A stretch of DNA of 35,239 nucleotides from a virus, in the IMG/VR virus record IMGVR_UViG_3300032401_000037, positions 1 to 35,239 of that record; one strand, 5' to 3'. How positions within the stretch are numbered: position 1 is the first letter of the stretch; every line of letters begins with the position of its first letter. Made by a program: the position numbers and the translations under genes. A model generated the notes under the pieces. The model saw only the letters and a program-made list of their open reading frames with translations, was not told the origin of the DNA and ran no database searches. Shown here piece after piece: positions 1 to 6,031 of the stretch.

Positions 1-42
1 GTACCCGTCCCCGTTAGCATTACCTCTGCCGTCGTTTTTCAT
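1..42 (-). CDS. (GX)n repeat protein, N-terminal fragment cut by contig end
   Basis: The first 14 codons of a minus-strand gene read [11 protein letters not shown] followed by the start of a Gly-X dipeptide run, and the contig then ends. The ATG overlaps the stop codon of the DUF6948 gene (TGATG). The same leader, with E instead of K at residue 2, starts the complete gene at 34628-34915. This is therefore the truncated second view of that gene, or another allele of it. The function is unknown. Confidence 0.55.
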   Translation of the reverse strand, partial: MKNDGRGNANGDGY

Positions 43-323
43 CACGTACCCCACCGACTACGTGTCAGATTCTCCTGCGCCGTCGCCACGCACGGAATTA
101 CTTCGACCGCTTCCGTAAGAAGGATCTCCGGCACCGGCTCACTGATCCGGGTGTAGTCTTCGGCGGCTCCGTGCAAGGCAACCTCATGCAGAGAGTTAGC
201 GCCGCGCCAACGCCAAATGCGCCTGGCGTCGGTGAGTACGGCGGCTTTGTCTTTCAGCGACGACAAAACGCCACAATGAACACCGGCTGAATACGTCCGA
301 ACGATTACAAACTTGCCTTCCAT
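42..323 (-). CDS. DUF6948-family phage protein (left copy)
   Basis: This 93-residue protein begins MEGKFVIVRTYSAGVHCG and continues with a conserved-looking RRIWRWRGANSLHE segment and LTEAVEVIP near the C-terminus. I recognise this pattern from the small phage and prophage family DUF6948, whose function is unknown. The start is well supported by an AGGAGG ribosome-binding site six bases upstream. The stop overlaps the next minus-strand ATG (TGATG). The copy at 34915-35196 differs by one residue (Val here, Ile there, in the KDKAA segment) and one silent change. It belongs to the leftward early operon. Confidence 0.8.
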   Translation of the reverse strand: MEGKFVIVRTYSAGVHCGVLSSLKDKAAVLTDARRIWRWRGANSLHEVALHGAAEDYTRISEPVPEILLTEAVEVIPCVATAQENLTRSRWGT

Positions 324-358
324 GTCATCCTCCTAGTTGAGTTGTTTTTCGTACTGTC

Positions 359-1039
359 TCACGGCTCTATCTTCACCTTCCGCCAGGCGGCGAGGCGCTG
401 ACCCAGTTCAACGCCCATGTTGTAGCAAGAATGCAGGTCGCTCACGTCCGGCTCCGATGAAACAGAGTCGGCCGCCTCGCACACCGCCTCCGCCGCCCTG
501 AGCCGCTCCGTGATCGCGGTGGCGGTGAGCCGGGCGTTCTCGGCATCGAGGGGGTCACGCTCGACGATCGCCTGCTTTAGTGCCGTCGTGATGGTGACGC
601 ATACCGCCCGCACTTGCTCAAGGGCATCCAGCGCCTCGGGGAGTAGGTCGAGAGCCGCAGCTCTGAATACCTCAGGGTCTGACTTTGCGCCGTACTGCGC
701 CTCACAGAGAGCCCGCGCCTTAGCTATGTCGATCATCGCAGCATCTCGTCTAAGTCCACATGGTCGGATAGGTCCATCACCTAGTGCCGTCATGATGGTG
801 ACGCATACCGCCCGCTCTTGCTCAAGGGCATCTAGCGCCTCCGGTAGAAGGGTGCGGGCAGATGCGATGAAAGAGGCATTGTCGTACTCGTCGCCCACTT
901 GGAGGTAGTCAACGGCGTGAGCTATCGCATCACGGTCAGGACCATGCTCGACGGTAGCCACACCGTAGCATGTCGTGAACGTCCACGGACCCGGTGTCGC
1001 CGCCGCACAGAGAGCCCGCGCCTTCGCGATGTCGATCAT
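359..1039 (-). CDS. Ea22-like phage protein with internal tandem duplication
   Basis: Starting at the ATG that overlaps the upstream stop (ATGA), this is a 226-residue protein. The N-terminal block MIDIAKARALCAAATPGPW, followed by an acidic stretch and FIASARTLLPEALDALEQ, resembles the Ead/Ea22-like phage proteins, whose function is not established. The block MIDIAKARALC...LLPEALDALEQ...RAVCVTI occurs twice, at about residues 1-85 and 101-155. Between the copies lies GDGPIRPCGLRRDAA, which is the 3' end of the upstream gene read in another frame. This shows how the duplication arose. The C-terminal third is helical. An independent internal start at 739 is possible. The longer reading frame extending to 1147 is rejected because it overlaps the upstream gene. 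Confidence 0.65.
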   Translation of the reverse strand: MIDIAKARALCAAATPGPWTFTTCYGVATVEHGPDRDAIAHAVDYLQVGDEYDNASFIASARTLLPEALDALEQERAVCVTIMTALGDGPIRPCGLRRDAAMIDIAKARALCEAQYGAKSDPEVFRAAALDLLPEALDALEQVRAVCVTITTALKQAIVERDPLDAENARLTATAITERLRAAEAVCEAADSVSSEPDVSDLHSCYNMGVELGQRLAAWRKVKIEP

Positions 1040-1073
1040 CGCAGCACCTCGTCTAAGTCCACATGGTCGGAAA
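583..1073. repeat. Imperfect tandem duplication within early genes
   Basis: Two diverged copies, about 583-770 and 785-1073, share blocks such as the GTGACGCATACCGCCCGC and CTCAAGGGCATC stretches and the CTCGTCTAAGTCCACATGG stretch. The left copy has lost about 100 bases internally. The repeat spans the 3' end of the 79-residue gene and the 5' part of the Ea22-like gene. Its frame-neutral length created a double-domain protein. Confidence 0.7.
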
Positions 1074-1275
1074 TGATGTCGCGAATGGCTTGGGTCAATT
1101 CCTCGCAGGTGCCAGGCGGGCCATACTTCTCCCGCTGGCGTAGGCATTCGCGGATAGCTGCGAGCGCGAGTGCCATATCCATCGACTTGAGCGAGCGCAT
1201 CATGGCGACACGGCCATCCGAGCTATCAAGGTTAAAGCGTAGCGTGCCGGTTTCTGATGGACGATCTTCGCTCAT
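1036..1275 (-). CDS. Small early phage protein, unknown function
   Basis: This 79-residue protein begins MSEDRPSETGTLRFNLD and ends HVDLDEVLR. The arrangement of an RFNLD motif, a central helical segment with ALAAIRECLRQREKYG and an acidic DLDE end is reminiscent of small phage proteins with a conserved F-[ND]-L-P/D motif, but I do not know a function. The start at 1275 is chosen because its ATG overlaps the stop of the next upstream frame (ATGA) and a GGGAG site lies upstream. Its stop overlaps the next gene's ATG. The first 19 residues of the longer frame from 1332 look non-coding. Confidence 0.65.
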   Translation of the reverse strand: MSEDRPSETGTLRFNLDSSDGRVAMMRSLKSMDMALALAAIRECLRQREKYGPPGTCEELTQAIRDIISDHVDLDEVLR

Positions 1276-1406
1276 CTCGGCGGCTCCCAGAGTCCACAGG
1301 TTATCAACAGGCCGTTGCCCGCCCGCTCCCAACCTTCTACGCGGTCGAGATACCAGTGGGCGTACTCGATATCGGAGAGGCCGGGAGGGGCGAAGGGATC
1401 CCTCAG
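1272..1406 (-). CDS. Possible 44-residue protein with CTG start
   Basis: The frame ends in a stop that overlaps the ATG at 1275, as the other genes in this operon do. Its sequence (SDIEYAHWYLDRVEGWERAG) looks protein-like. No ATG, GTG or TTG lies between the end of the DUF669 gene and this segment. The only coupled start is a CTG overlapping the DUF669 stop (CTGA). The upstream extension to 1571 would overlap the DUF669 gene and reads as low-complexity shadow. The product is unknown, and the start is uncertain. Confidence 0.35.
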   Translation of the reverse strand: MRDPFAPPGLSDIEYAHWYLDRVEGWERAGNGLLITCGLWEPPR

Positions 1407-1894
1407 AAGGGCACTTCGTCCAGGCTCGCCGTCCCGCTCGTCGCCGGCCTTTGCGGGGCGGGTGGCGGCGTCCCGTTCGGCAGGCTGGCTGCCTCCTGCT
1501 TGCTGATGTACTTCAGCACCTTCGTCCTTGTCTGGTCCCGGTCGTCCTTGTATGTCGTCAGTTCCAGCCATAAGAGCTTTCCTTGTGCCTGCCGGTTGAA
1601 GTCGTCCGCCGACTTGAGAGCGTCGGTGATGCCGATCGCCGCACAGAACCTCTTGAACTGTCCGAGACCGATCTTCTGGGCCTTCTCGCTGGCGTTCTGA
1701 ATGTTGAAGTTCTCCCAGACTTTCCTACCGGCGACGGCGGGGTCCTGGCAGGCAAACGTTACCCCCATGTAGTGCCCGGTGCCGGCCTTCGTCGCCTTAT
1801 ACTCCGAGGATTCGACGATCACCTTATAAGTTCCGGGGGTGAGCTGGCCGAAGTCGTCCGTATCCTCGATCTTGCTGAAGTCAACGAATACCAT
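1403..1894 (-). CDS. DUF669-family protein, putative ssDNA-binding protein
   Basis: This 163-residue protein has the DUF669 hallmarks: LTPGTYKVIVESSEYK near the N-terminus, then GRKVWENFNIQN followed by AQKIGLGQFKRFCAAIG. DUF669 genes normally sit beside a RecA/AAA-like ATPase in phage recombination or replication modules, and the ATPase gene is directly upstream here. After a Pro-rich linker (about residues 138-155) the protein ends SLDEVPF, very like the acidic-Pro-Phe tip of bacterial SSB proteins that recruits partner enzymes. I infer an SSB-like role, with the linker and tip as an interaction tail. An AAGGAG site precedes the ATG. Confidence 0.8.
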   Translation of the reverse strand: MVFVDFSKIEDTDDFGQLTPGTYKVIVESSEYKATKAGTGHYMGVTFACQDPAVAGRKVWENFNIQNASEKAQKIGLGQFKRFCAAIGITDALKSADDFNRQAQGKLLWLELTTYKDDRDQTRTKVLKYISKQEAASLPNGTPPPAPQRPATSGTASLDEVPF

Positions 1895-1906
1895 TCCTAA
1901 TGCTCC

Positions 1907-2653
1907 TTAGATGAGTTTGCTGAACACGGCCCCGTCTAAGGGCAACGAGTCTGGAAGATCAAAGCGGGACTTGGCGACAAAGCTCCCGCCCTGCGTCGTA
2001 TAAAGGACCCGCTCTCCTGCAGCGACAGCTTTCCCTTTGCCGTCCTTCTCCCCCTTGAAGTAGGTGTCGATCCTGGCAAAGAAGACGCCGTCCAGCTTGG
2101 CCATGACGACGGGCGCGGCCTTCTTGTGAATGTTGACGGTGTAGAAGTCGTAGTTGGCGCCCGACGGGTTCTCGAACTTGACGATCTGCTCGTGGCCAAT
2201 CAGCAGCACGTTCTTGCCGGCATTATGGACGTGGTCCAGCTTCGAGATGAAGTCGCGCCACTGAGCGACGAGCAAGTCCCCGCCGCGCCCGTAGGGGATA
2301 TCGGCGACCGTCGTCACCTTCTTGTTGTCGTGGTTCCAGGCGGCGACGACCTTCGCCGACAGGAACTTCTCGACCTCGTCGATAGTGTCGATGACGACCG
2401 TCTGATACTCCGAACGGATGAACCAACGAAGCCAGTCGATGACCTCCTCGATGGTCGTCAACTGCTTCGGCGTCTTGGTGCAGTCGACGCGGTCCAGGCC
2501 GTTCTCCAAGTCTAGGAAGATGGGCTTGGGAGCGAAGGCGGCCCAAGTACTTTTTCCAACACCCGGCGTCGAATAGACGAGAACTTTCCAGGCGGCTGGC
2601 GTCTTGCCATGAATGACGGCGAACGGGTCGGGGGCGGCTGCGAGTTCTGTCAT
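1907..2653 (-). CDS. AAA ATPase (AAA_24-type phage nucleotide-binding protein)
   Basis: This 248-residue P-loop ATPase has Walker A STPGVGKST at about residues 28-36, FLDLENG near 47-53, Walker B TVVIDTIDEVE at about 85-95, and a KNVLLIGHEQ segment that fits sensor 1. The family is the RecA-fold phage nucleotide-binding protein often encoded next to DUF669 and thought to act in recombination or replication. The start at 2653 has an AAGGA site seven bases upstream and overlaps the previous stop (ATGA). The reading frame extends to 2884, but that part overlaps two other small genes and is rejected. No DNA-binding domain is obvious. Confidence 0.85.
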   Translation of the reverse strand: MTELAAAPDPFAVIHGKTPAAWKVLVYSTPGVGKSTWAAFAPKPIFLDLENGLDRVDCTKTPKQLTTIEEVIDWLRWFIRSEYQTVVIDTIDEVEKFLSAKVVAAWNHDNKKVTTVADIPYGRGGDLLVAQWRDFISKLDHVHNAGKNVLLIGHEQIVKFENPSGANYDFYTVNIHKKAAPVVMAKLDGVFFARIDTYFKGEKDGKGKAVAAGERVLYTTQGGSFVAKSRFDLPDSLPLDGAVFSKLI

Positions 2654-2808
2654 GGGAATTCCTTGATCGGGTTCATATAGGCTCTGACTAGCGGATTGGG
2701 GCAGAGAAGGAAACCGTGCCAGTGATAGAGGATCTCTGCCATCAGTTGGCGCTCCTGGTAGTTGTCCGGCAAGCCAGAAGCCTGATGGGCGTTGACGATC
2801 TCGATCAT
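2650..2808 (-). CDS. 52-residue early protein, unknown function
   Basis: This short frame, MIEIVNAHQASG to NPIKEFP, is bounded on both sides by ATGA overlaps. Its ATG overlaps the stop of the 62-residue gene and its stop overlaps the start of the AAA ATPase. That linkage is the main evidence that it is real. The sequence contains an aromatic segment (ILYHWHGFLLCPNP). I do not recognise a family. Confidence 0.55.
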   Translation of the reverse strand: MIEIVNAHQASGLPDNYQERQLMAEILYHWHGFLLCPNPLVRAYMNPIKEFP

Positions 2809-2993
2809 GGCGAGTGCCGTTCGACATTGGCGACGGTGACCGAGCGGCCAATCGCCGTCTCAAGTCGGTGAATACCATCAGCAAGCTGTGCGCGAGCCAG
2901 GACCATGATGGGGTCGTGCTCGATGATCGGGTGCAGTTTGCAGAACAGATCGAGGTTGAGTTTGCTGGCGCGAAGCGTGTCCATCGGACTCAT
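2805..2993 (-). CDS. 62-residue early protein, unknown function
   Basis: This small, mainly helical protein begins MSPMDTLRASKLNLD and contains HPIIEHDPIMVLARAQL. The ATG overlaps the preceding stop, and the stop overlaps the next start (both ATGA), placing it firmly in the translationally coupled chain. No domain is recognised. Confidence 0.6.
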   Translation of the reverse strand: MSPMDTLRASKLNLDLFCKLHPIIEHDPIMVLARAQLADGIHRLETAIGRSVTVANVERHSP

Positions 2994-3247
2994 CCTAGAT
3001 CTCCCTTCACAGCATTAACGAGCGGATCCCTATCCTCGTAGCCCCCATCTTCACTGCAGGCGGGCTCGTCCTCCGGGTAGCGACCGAGCTCGGCCGTCGC
3101 CTCCGCTAGCTTCTCGTCGGTAATTGCCAGCGCCCTCAACAACCGACGGTGAAGGTCTTCCCGCGAGTCCATCAGGGCCAGCCTAACGAGATTTAGAGCG
3201 ACGATGCGCTGCAGGATCCCGGCACGCATTAGCAGGTTCATCGACAT
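2990..3247 (-). CDS. 85-residue early protein, unknown function
   Basis: The protein begins MSMNLLMRAGILQRIVAL, has a central helical region rich in Glu, Lys and Ala (LLRALAITDEKLAEATAEL), and ends in an acidic tail. The start at 3247 overlaps the stop of the ribbon-helix-helix gene (TAATG). The longer frame to 3475 would run over that gene and the promoter region and is rejected. A second in-frame ATG lies at 3241. The function is unknown. Confidence 0.6.
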   Translation of the reverse strand: MSMNLLMRAGILQRIVALNLVRLALMDSREDLHRRLLRALAITDEKLAEATAELGRYPEDEPACSEDGGYEDRDPLVNAVKGDLG

Positions 3248-3441
3248 TAAGATGCCTTCTGCGAAAGTTCGATTTTGAGCGGGGTCCTGAGATGCTGGCT
3301 TACCAATAGGCGGACGTAGTTGGAGAGCGTCATATCCAGGTTGGCTGCCACCTGCTGGAGTTTTTTCAACTCCCCCTTGTCCACGAGGACGTGGAGAAGT
3401 CCTTTGGGGTTTTTCTTTGTATTCACCTTCTTGCCGGCCAC
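3247..3441 (-). CDS. Ribbon-helix-helix DNA-binding protein, putative regulator
   Basis: This 64-residue basic protein has a beta segment (GLLHVLVDKG) followed by two predicted helices (ELKKLQQVAANLD and TLSNYVRLLVSQHL). That is the layout of Arc/CopG-type ribbon-helix-helix repressors. The GTG start is supported by a strong AGGAAGGAG site. It is the first gene of the leftward operon, directly next to the divergent control region at 3465-3552, so an autoregulatory or switch role is a reasonable inference. The Lys-rich N-terminus (KKVNTKKNPK) may add DNA affinity. Confidence 0.6.
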   Translation of the reverse strand: MAGKKVNTKKNPKGLLHVLVDKGELKKLQQVAANLDMTLSNYVRLLVSQHLRTPLKIELSQKAS

Positions 3442-3464
3442 ATTCAGCTCCTTCCTCGTAGCGG

Positions 3465-3493
3465 TTGACGACCAACGATGATTGGCGTAGGTT
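3465..3493 (+). promoter_or_regulatory. Candidate sigma70-type rightward promoter
   Basis: TTGACG at 3465-3470 is followed by a 17-base spacer and TAGGTT at 3488-3493. The -35 match is good and the -10 match is partial (T, A and final T). Transcription would begin near 3500, ahead of the primase ATG at 3525. No other promoter-like site is obvious upstream of the replication module. Confidence 0.35.
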
Positions 3494-3507
3494 TTCTATT
3501 CGGTCCC

Positions 3508-3536
3508 AATATCATCCATCACGTATGGCAAGTCAA
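3508..3536 (-). promoter_or_regulatory. Candidate sigma70-type leftward promoter
   Basis: On the minus strand TTGACT (3536-3531), a 17-base spacer and GATATT (3513-3508) form a reasonable promoter for the leftward operon. Its start point would fall near 3501, almost on top of that of the rightward candidate. The two promoters would therefore compete for polymerase. Confidence 0.4.
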
Positions 3537-4421
3537 TTGATTTCCTATCATCGCAATACGACTGATATAGGAAATACCTACAAATATGGTAGCGGTTTTA
3601 TAGCCGTTCCCAACGTGTCGATGGACCGGGTCGCGGCCTGCGCCAAGCGGTTTACATGGTCGTCCTGCACCTGGGATGGCGGGCGCCGCCAGCAGAAGTA
3701 TTTCCTTGGCGCCCGCCTGCTCGTCCTCGATTTCGATGATGGTCTCCTGCCGCTCGACCAAGCGCTCAATCTCTGGTGCGACTGCGCCCACGTCATCGGG
3801 ACGACTAAGAGCCACCAAAAACAGAAGGGCGAGACCCCGCCCTGTGACCGTTTCCGCGTCGTCCTGCGCTTTGAGGAAGTGATCGCCAATCTGGAAGACT
3901 ACCGGCATACGATGCGGTTTTACATCGAGAAATACGGGGCGGATTCGGCTTGTATGGACGGCGCCCGATATTTCTGGCCTTGTCAGGAGATCATTTCAGT
4001 TACCGATGCGGGCTATGAGCAGACTACCTATCGAGCTCCCCCGCCGCAGGCGCCGCGAAGCTACGCCGAATACCGGGCCGCCAAGTTCGTCCCGTCGTGG
4101 ATCGAAGGGATCCTCCGTTTCGGCTGTCCGGAGGGGATGCGTAACACCACCTGTTTCAAAATAGGCATCTATCTAACGAAGTGCGGTTATAGCGAACCCG
4201 AGATCATCGATCTGATCATGCGAAGCCCGATCACCCTTGGTGCTGATGAAGTGTGTGAAGCTGTAGGTAATGGCGCAATCCGCGGACGGAAGGAAATCGA
4301 TGCAGAAGTCAAGGGCGAAGACACCAGCGGGAGTCATCGAGGTGAACCTGTGCGCACTCCTGAGCGAGAAGGCCGGCCCGAAACTCAAGAAGGGCCATGG
4401 CCCCTGGCCCCACACGATTAG
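3525..4421 (+). CDS. Archaeo-eukaryotic-type primase (prim-pol domain protein)
   Basis: The 298-residue product has LLVLDFDDG at about residues 65-73, which supplies the acidic pair of an AEP primase. It also has TTKSHQK at 94-100, CDRFRVVL at 107-114 and an MDGARYFW segment near 144-151. This order is typical of phage AEP-like primases. A PriCT-like region, EGMRNTTCFKIGIYLTKCG, follows at about 205-230. The role would be primer synthesis for phage replication together with the adjacent SF3 helicase. The ATG at 3525 has no clear ribosome-binding site. An upstream TTG at 3465 is in frame but coincides with a promoter-like -35 box. The C-terminal tail overlaps the helicase gene out of frame by about 120 bases. 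Confidence 0.75.
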   Translation: MASQLISYHRNTTDIGNTYKYGSGFIAVPNVSMDRVAACAKRFTWSSCTWDGGRRQQKYFLGARLLVLDFDDGLLPLDQALNLWCDCAHVIGTTKSHQKQKGETPPCDRFRVVLRFEEVIANLEDYRHTMRFYIEKYGADSACMDGARYFWPCQEIISVTDAGYEQTTYRAPPPQAPRSYAEYRAAKFVPSWIEGILRFGCPEGMRNTTCFKIGIYLTKCGYSEPEIIDLIMRSPITLGADEVCEAVGNGAIRGRKEIDAEVKGEDTSGSHRGEPVRTPEREGRPETQEGPWPLAPHD

Positions 4422-5724
4422 GGTCGTCAAGGTCGATGACGTTGGCGCTCCCATTCTCTTAAAGGTGGACGCCAACCAGGTCGCCGTCCGCATCAGCCGT
4501 GAGTACGTCGCCGGTCTCCTGCGGGAGTACGTCTCTTACTTCTCCGGGGCGCTCATCGACTACAACGTTCCCTATGAGAAGTGCCTAGCCATCGTCCGGT
4601 CGTGGGCGCATCAGACGACCCATATGCGCCAGTTGCCCAAGTCGGTGGGCTTCCGCTCGGACCCCGCCATCGTCATGGCCCGCCTTGACTTCGACCCGGT
4701 CACCGTCCCGTCTGGGCAACTTGCCGCCTTTGCCCCCCTGTTGGCGGGGATGCTGGCGCGGGTCGAGACCAACAGTGATGCCTTCTGTGCCCGGATCGGT
4801 TCCATCTTCGACCCCGACGCCGACCGGAAGCAGGCCGTCTGGGTCTGGGGACCGGCTGACTCCGGCAAGTCGCAGTTCTCCTGGGTCATCGAAGTGCTGT
4901 CTGGGGATAACTTCGCCGTCCTCGGCCGCGAGGAGTTGAAGACTTCCTACTGGAAGGCCCAACTGGTCGGTCGCCGGGTCGGTATCGTTCAGGAGGCGCC
5001 AGCCTCGTTTATAAGGTCGGACGCCTTCAAGGCGGCAACTGGCGACGGGCGGCACTCGATCAGCGAGAAGTACGAGAAGGCATTCGTCGCCAATCTCAAC
5101 GCCCTCTTCTTCCTCTTCTCCAACGACCCGCCTGAGATCCCGCATGACGAGGCGCTAAAGTTGCGGGTCATCGACTGCCGGGTCGCCCCCGTCCCCCCGT
5201 CGGAGATGATGGGGGAGGTGGACTTCCGCGGCGAGCTCGCCAAGGAGTTGCCGGCCTTTGTCGGCCATTGTCTGGCGGCCTATGAGGCGCTGCCGAAGGG
5301 GCTGCGAATCCCCTGCAAGAAGGAAGGTCTGGACGACATTATCGACCAGTTCGAAGCCGATTATCTCGACTTGATCGAGTCCCATTACGTAATCGTCCCG
5401 CGGATAGATGGCCTAGTTAACAAGGATGCCTATATCCTGCGTAGTCACTTCCAGGAACGTGTCGTTGAGAAGTTCGGCAACGACCCTCGTCATCAAGCTT
5501 TTGGTAAGAGGCTGCTTAAAAAAAGGTTCCTTTGCGAAGAAATTAAGGTGGAGTTTCAAACGATTACAAAAGATAAGAATGCCTCCCAAACAAAACGTCT
5601 TTACGTGTTCTGCGGCATCCGTGAACGCACCGCCGACGAGCGGAGATTCACCCGCAGGGATGCTGAAGGATTGGATAAAATAGAGGAAGCCAGCAACCTC
5701 AGGAGGCTCAAACGTGAGCCTTAA
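4300..5724 (+). CDS. Superfamily 3 replicative helicase (D5-like)
   Basis: This 474-residue protein has Walker A GPADSGKS at about residues 184-191, a Walker B-like VGIVQEAP near 227-234, a LFSNDPPEIP segment at about 272-281 that supplies the sensor-1 Asn, and an Arg (KLRVIDCR) just after it. This fits phage and viral SF3 helicases. The enzyme would unwind the origin and partner with the primase immediately upstream. The start at 4300 is preferred because GGAAGGAAATCG precedes it. An ATG at 4270 is in frame with a weaker site. The C-terminal tail (Lys/Arg-rich) runs up to the iteron cluster at 5726. Confidence 0.85.
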   Translation: MQKSRAKTPAGVIEVNLCALLSEKAGPKLKKGHGPWPHTIRVVKVDDVGAPILLKVDANQVAVRISREYVAGLLREYVSYFSGALIDYNVPYEKCLAIVRSWAHQTTHMRQLPKSVGFRSDPAIVMARLDFDPVTVPSGQLAAFAPLLAGMLARVETNSDAFCARIGSIFDPDADRKQAVWVWGPADSGKSQFSWVIEVLSGDNFAVLGREELKTSYWKAQLVGRRVGIVQEAPASFIRSDAFKAATGDGRHSISEKYEKAFVANLNALFFLFSNDPPEIPHDEALKLRVIDCRVAPVPPSEMMGEVDFRGELAKELPAFVGHCLAAYEALPKGLRIPCKKEGLDDIIDQFEADYLDLIESHYVIVPRIDGLVNKDAYILRSHFQERVVEKFGNDPRHQAFGKRLLKKRFLCEEIKVEFQTITKDKNASQTKRLYVFCGIRERTADERRFTRRDAEGLDKIEEASNLRRLKREP

Positions 5725-5725
5725 T

Positions 5726-5895
5726 TGTCCCGGGCCTGTCCCGGGCCTGTCCCGGGCTCTCGTCCCGACCCTAAGCAACAGGAATCACTATATTGTCCCG
5801 GGTGTCCTTACCTCTTTTAAAGATAATTATGTCATATATGAGTATGCGCATATGCCAAGAGAGTTTTCCCGAAAAGCCCGGGACAGCCCGGGACA
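5726..5895. other. Iteron cluster, likely replication origin
   Basis: Six exact copies of TGTCCCGGG occur here. Four face right (5726-5734, 5737-5745, 5748-5756, 5794-5802) and two are inverted (CCCGGGACA at 5877-5885 and 5887-5895). The first three are spaced 11 bases apart, one helical turn. A degenerate copy lies at 5761-5768. Between the arms is an AT-rich stretch (about 5803-5870), unusual in this GC-rich genome and suitable for unwinding. The cluster sits directly behind the helicase gene, in the only sizeable non-coding gap of the module. This is the architecture of an iteron origin. Confidence 0.6.
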
Positions 5896-5905
5896 GGAGA
5901 TATTC

Positions 5906-6031
5906 ATGCCCAAGAAATATTTCAACGGTCCTGCCAGTTCGTTCACCTACACGGTGACCTATGAAGGCGGGGGCGCCCAGGAGGGAGTCAATAAGGGGAC
6001 TCAGTGGATCGAGGTCGTGGATGGCCCGTAA
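5906..6031 (+). CDS. 41-residue protein, unknown function
   Basis: This short frame begins MPKKYFNGPASSFTYTVTYE, with a GGAG site seven bases ahead of its ATG. Its end overlaps the start of the ERCC4 nuclease gene by 11 bases. The longer frame from 5714 would run through the iteron cluster and lacks a ribosome-binding site there, so the short start is used. No family is recognised. Confidence 0.55.
   Translation: MPKKYFNGPASSFTYTVTYEGGGAQEGVNKGTQWIEVVDGP

Larger units (their letters stand above)
1..366. repeat. Left copy of contig-end redundancy
   Basis: This stretch is repeated at 34874-35239 with an offset of 34873. From base 13 onward the two copies differ at only five positions (16, 31, 39, 114, 239 in this copy), all transitions. 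Bases 1-12 belong to the hexamer array and are out of register with the other copy. The simplest reading is that the genome is circular, or terminally redundant or permuted, and that the contig ends overlap. The imperfect identity suggests population variation or two real copies rather than a single exact terminal repeat. The unit holds the DUF6948 gene and the start of a (GX)n gene. Confidence 0.9.

Noticed and set aside
899-1900. Several rightward frames across the early operon
   Set aside because: They lack ribosome-binding sites and contradict the coupled leftward genes with recognisable families (DUF669, Ea22-like).
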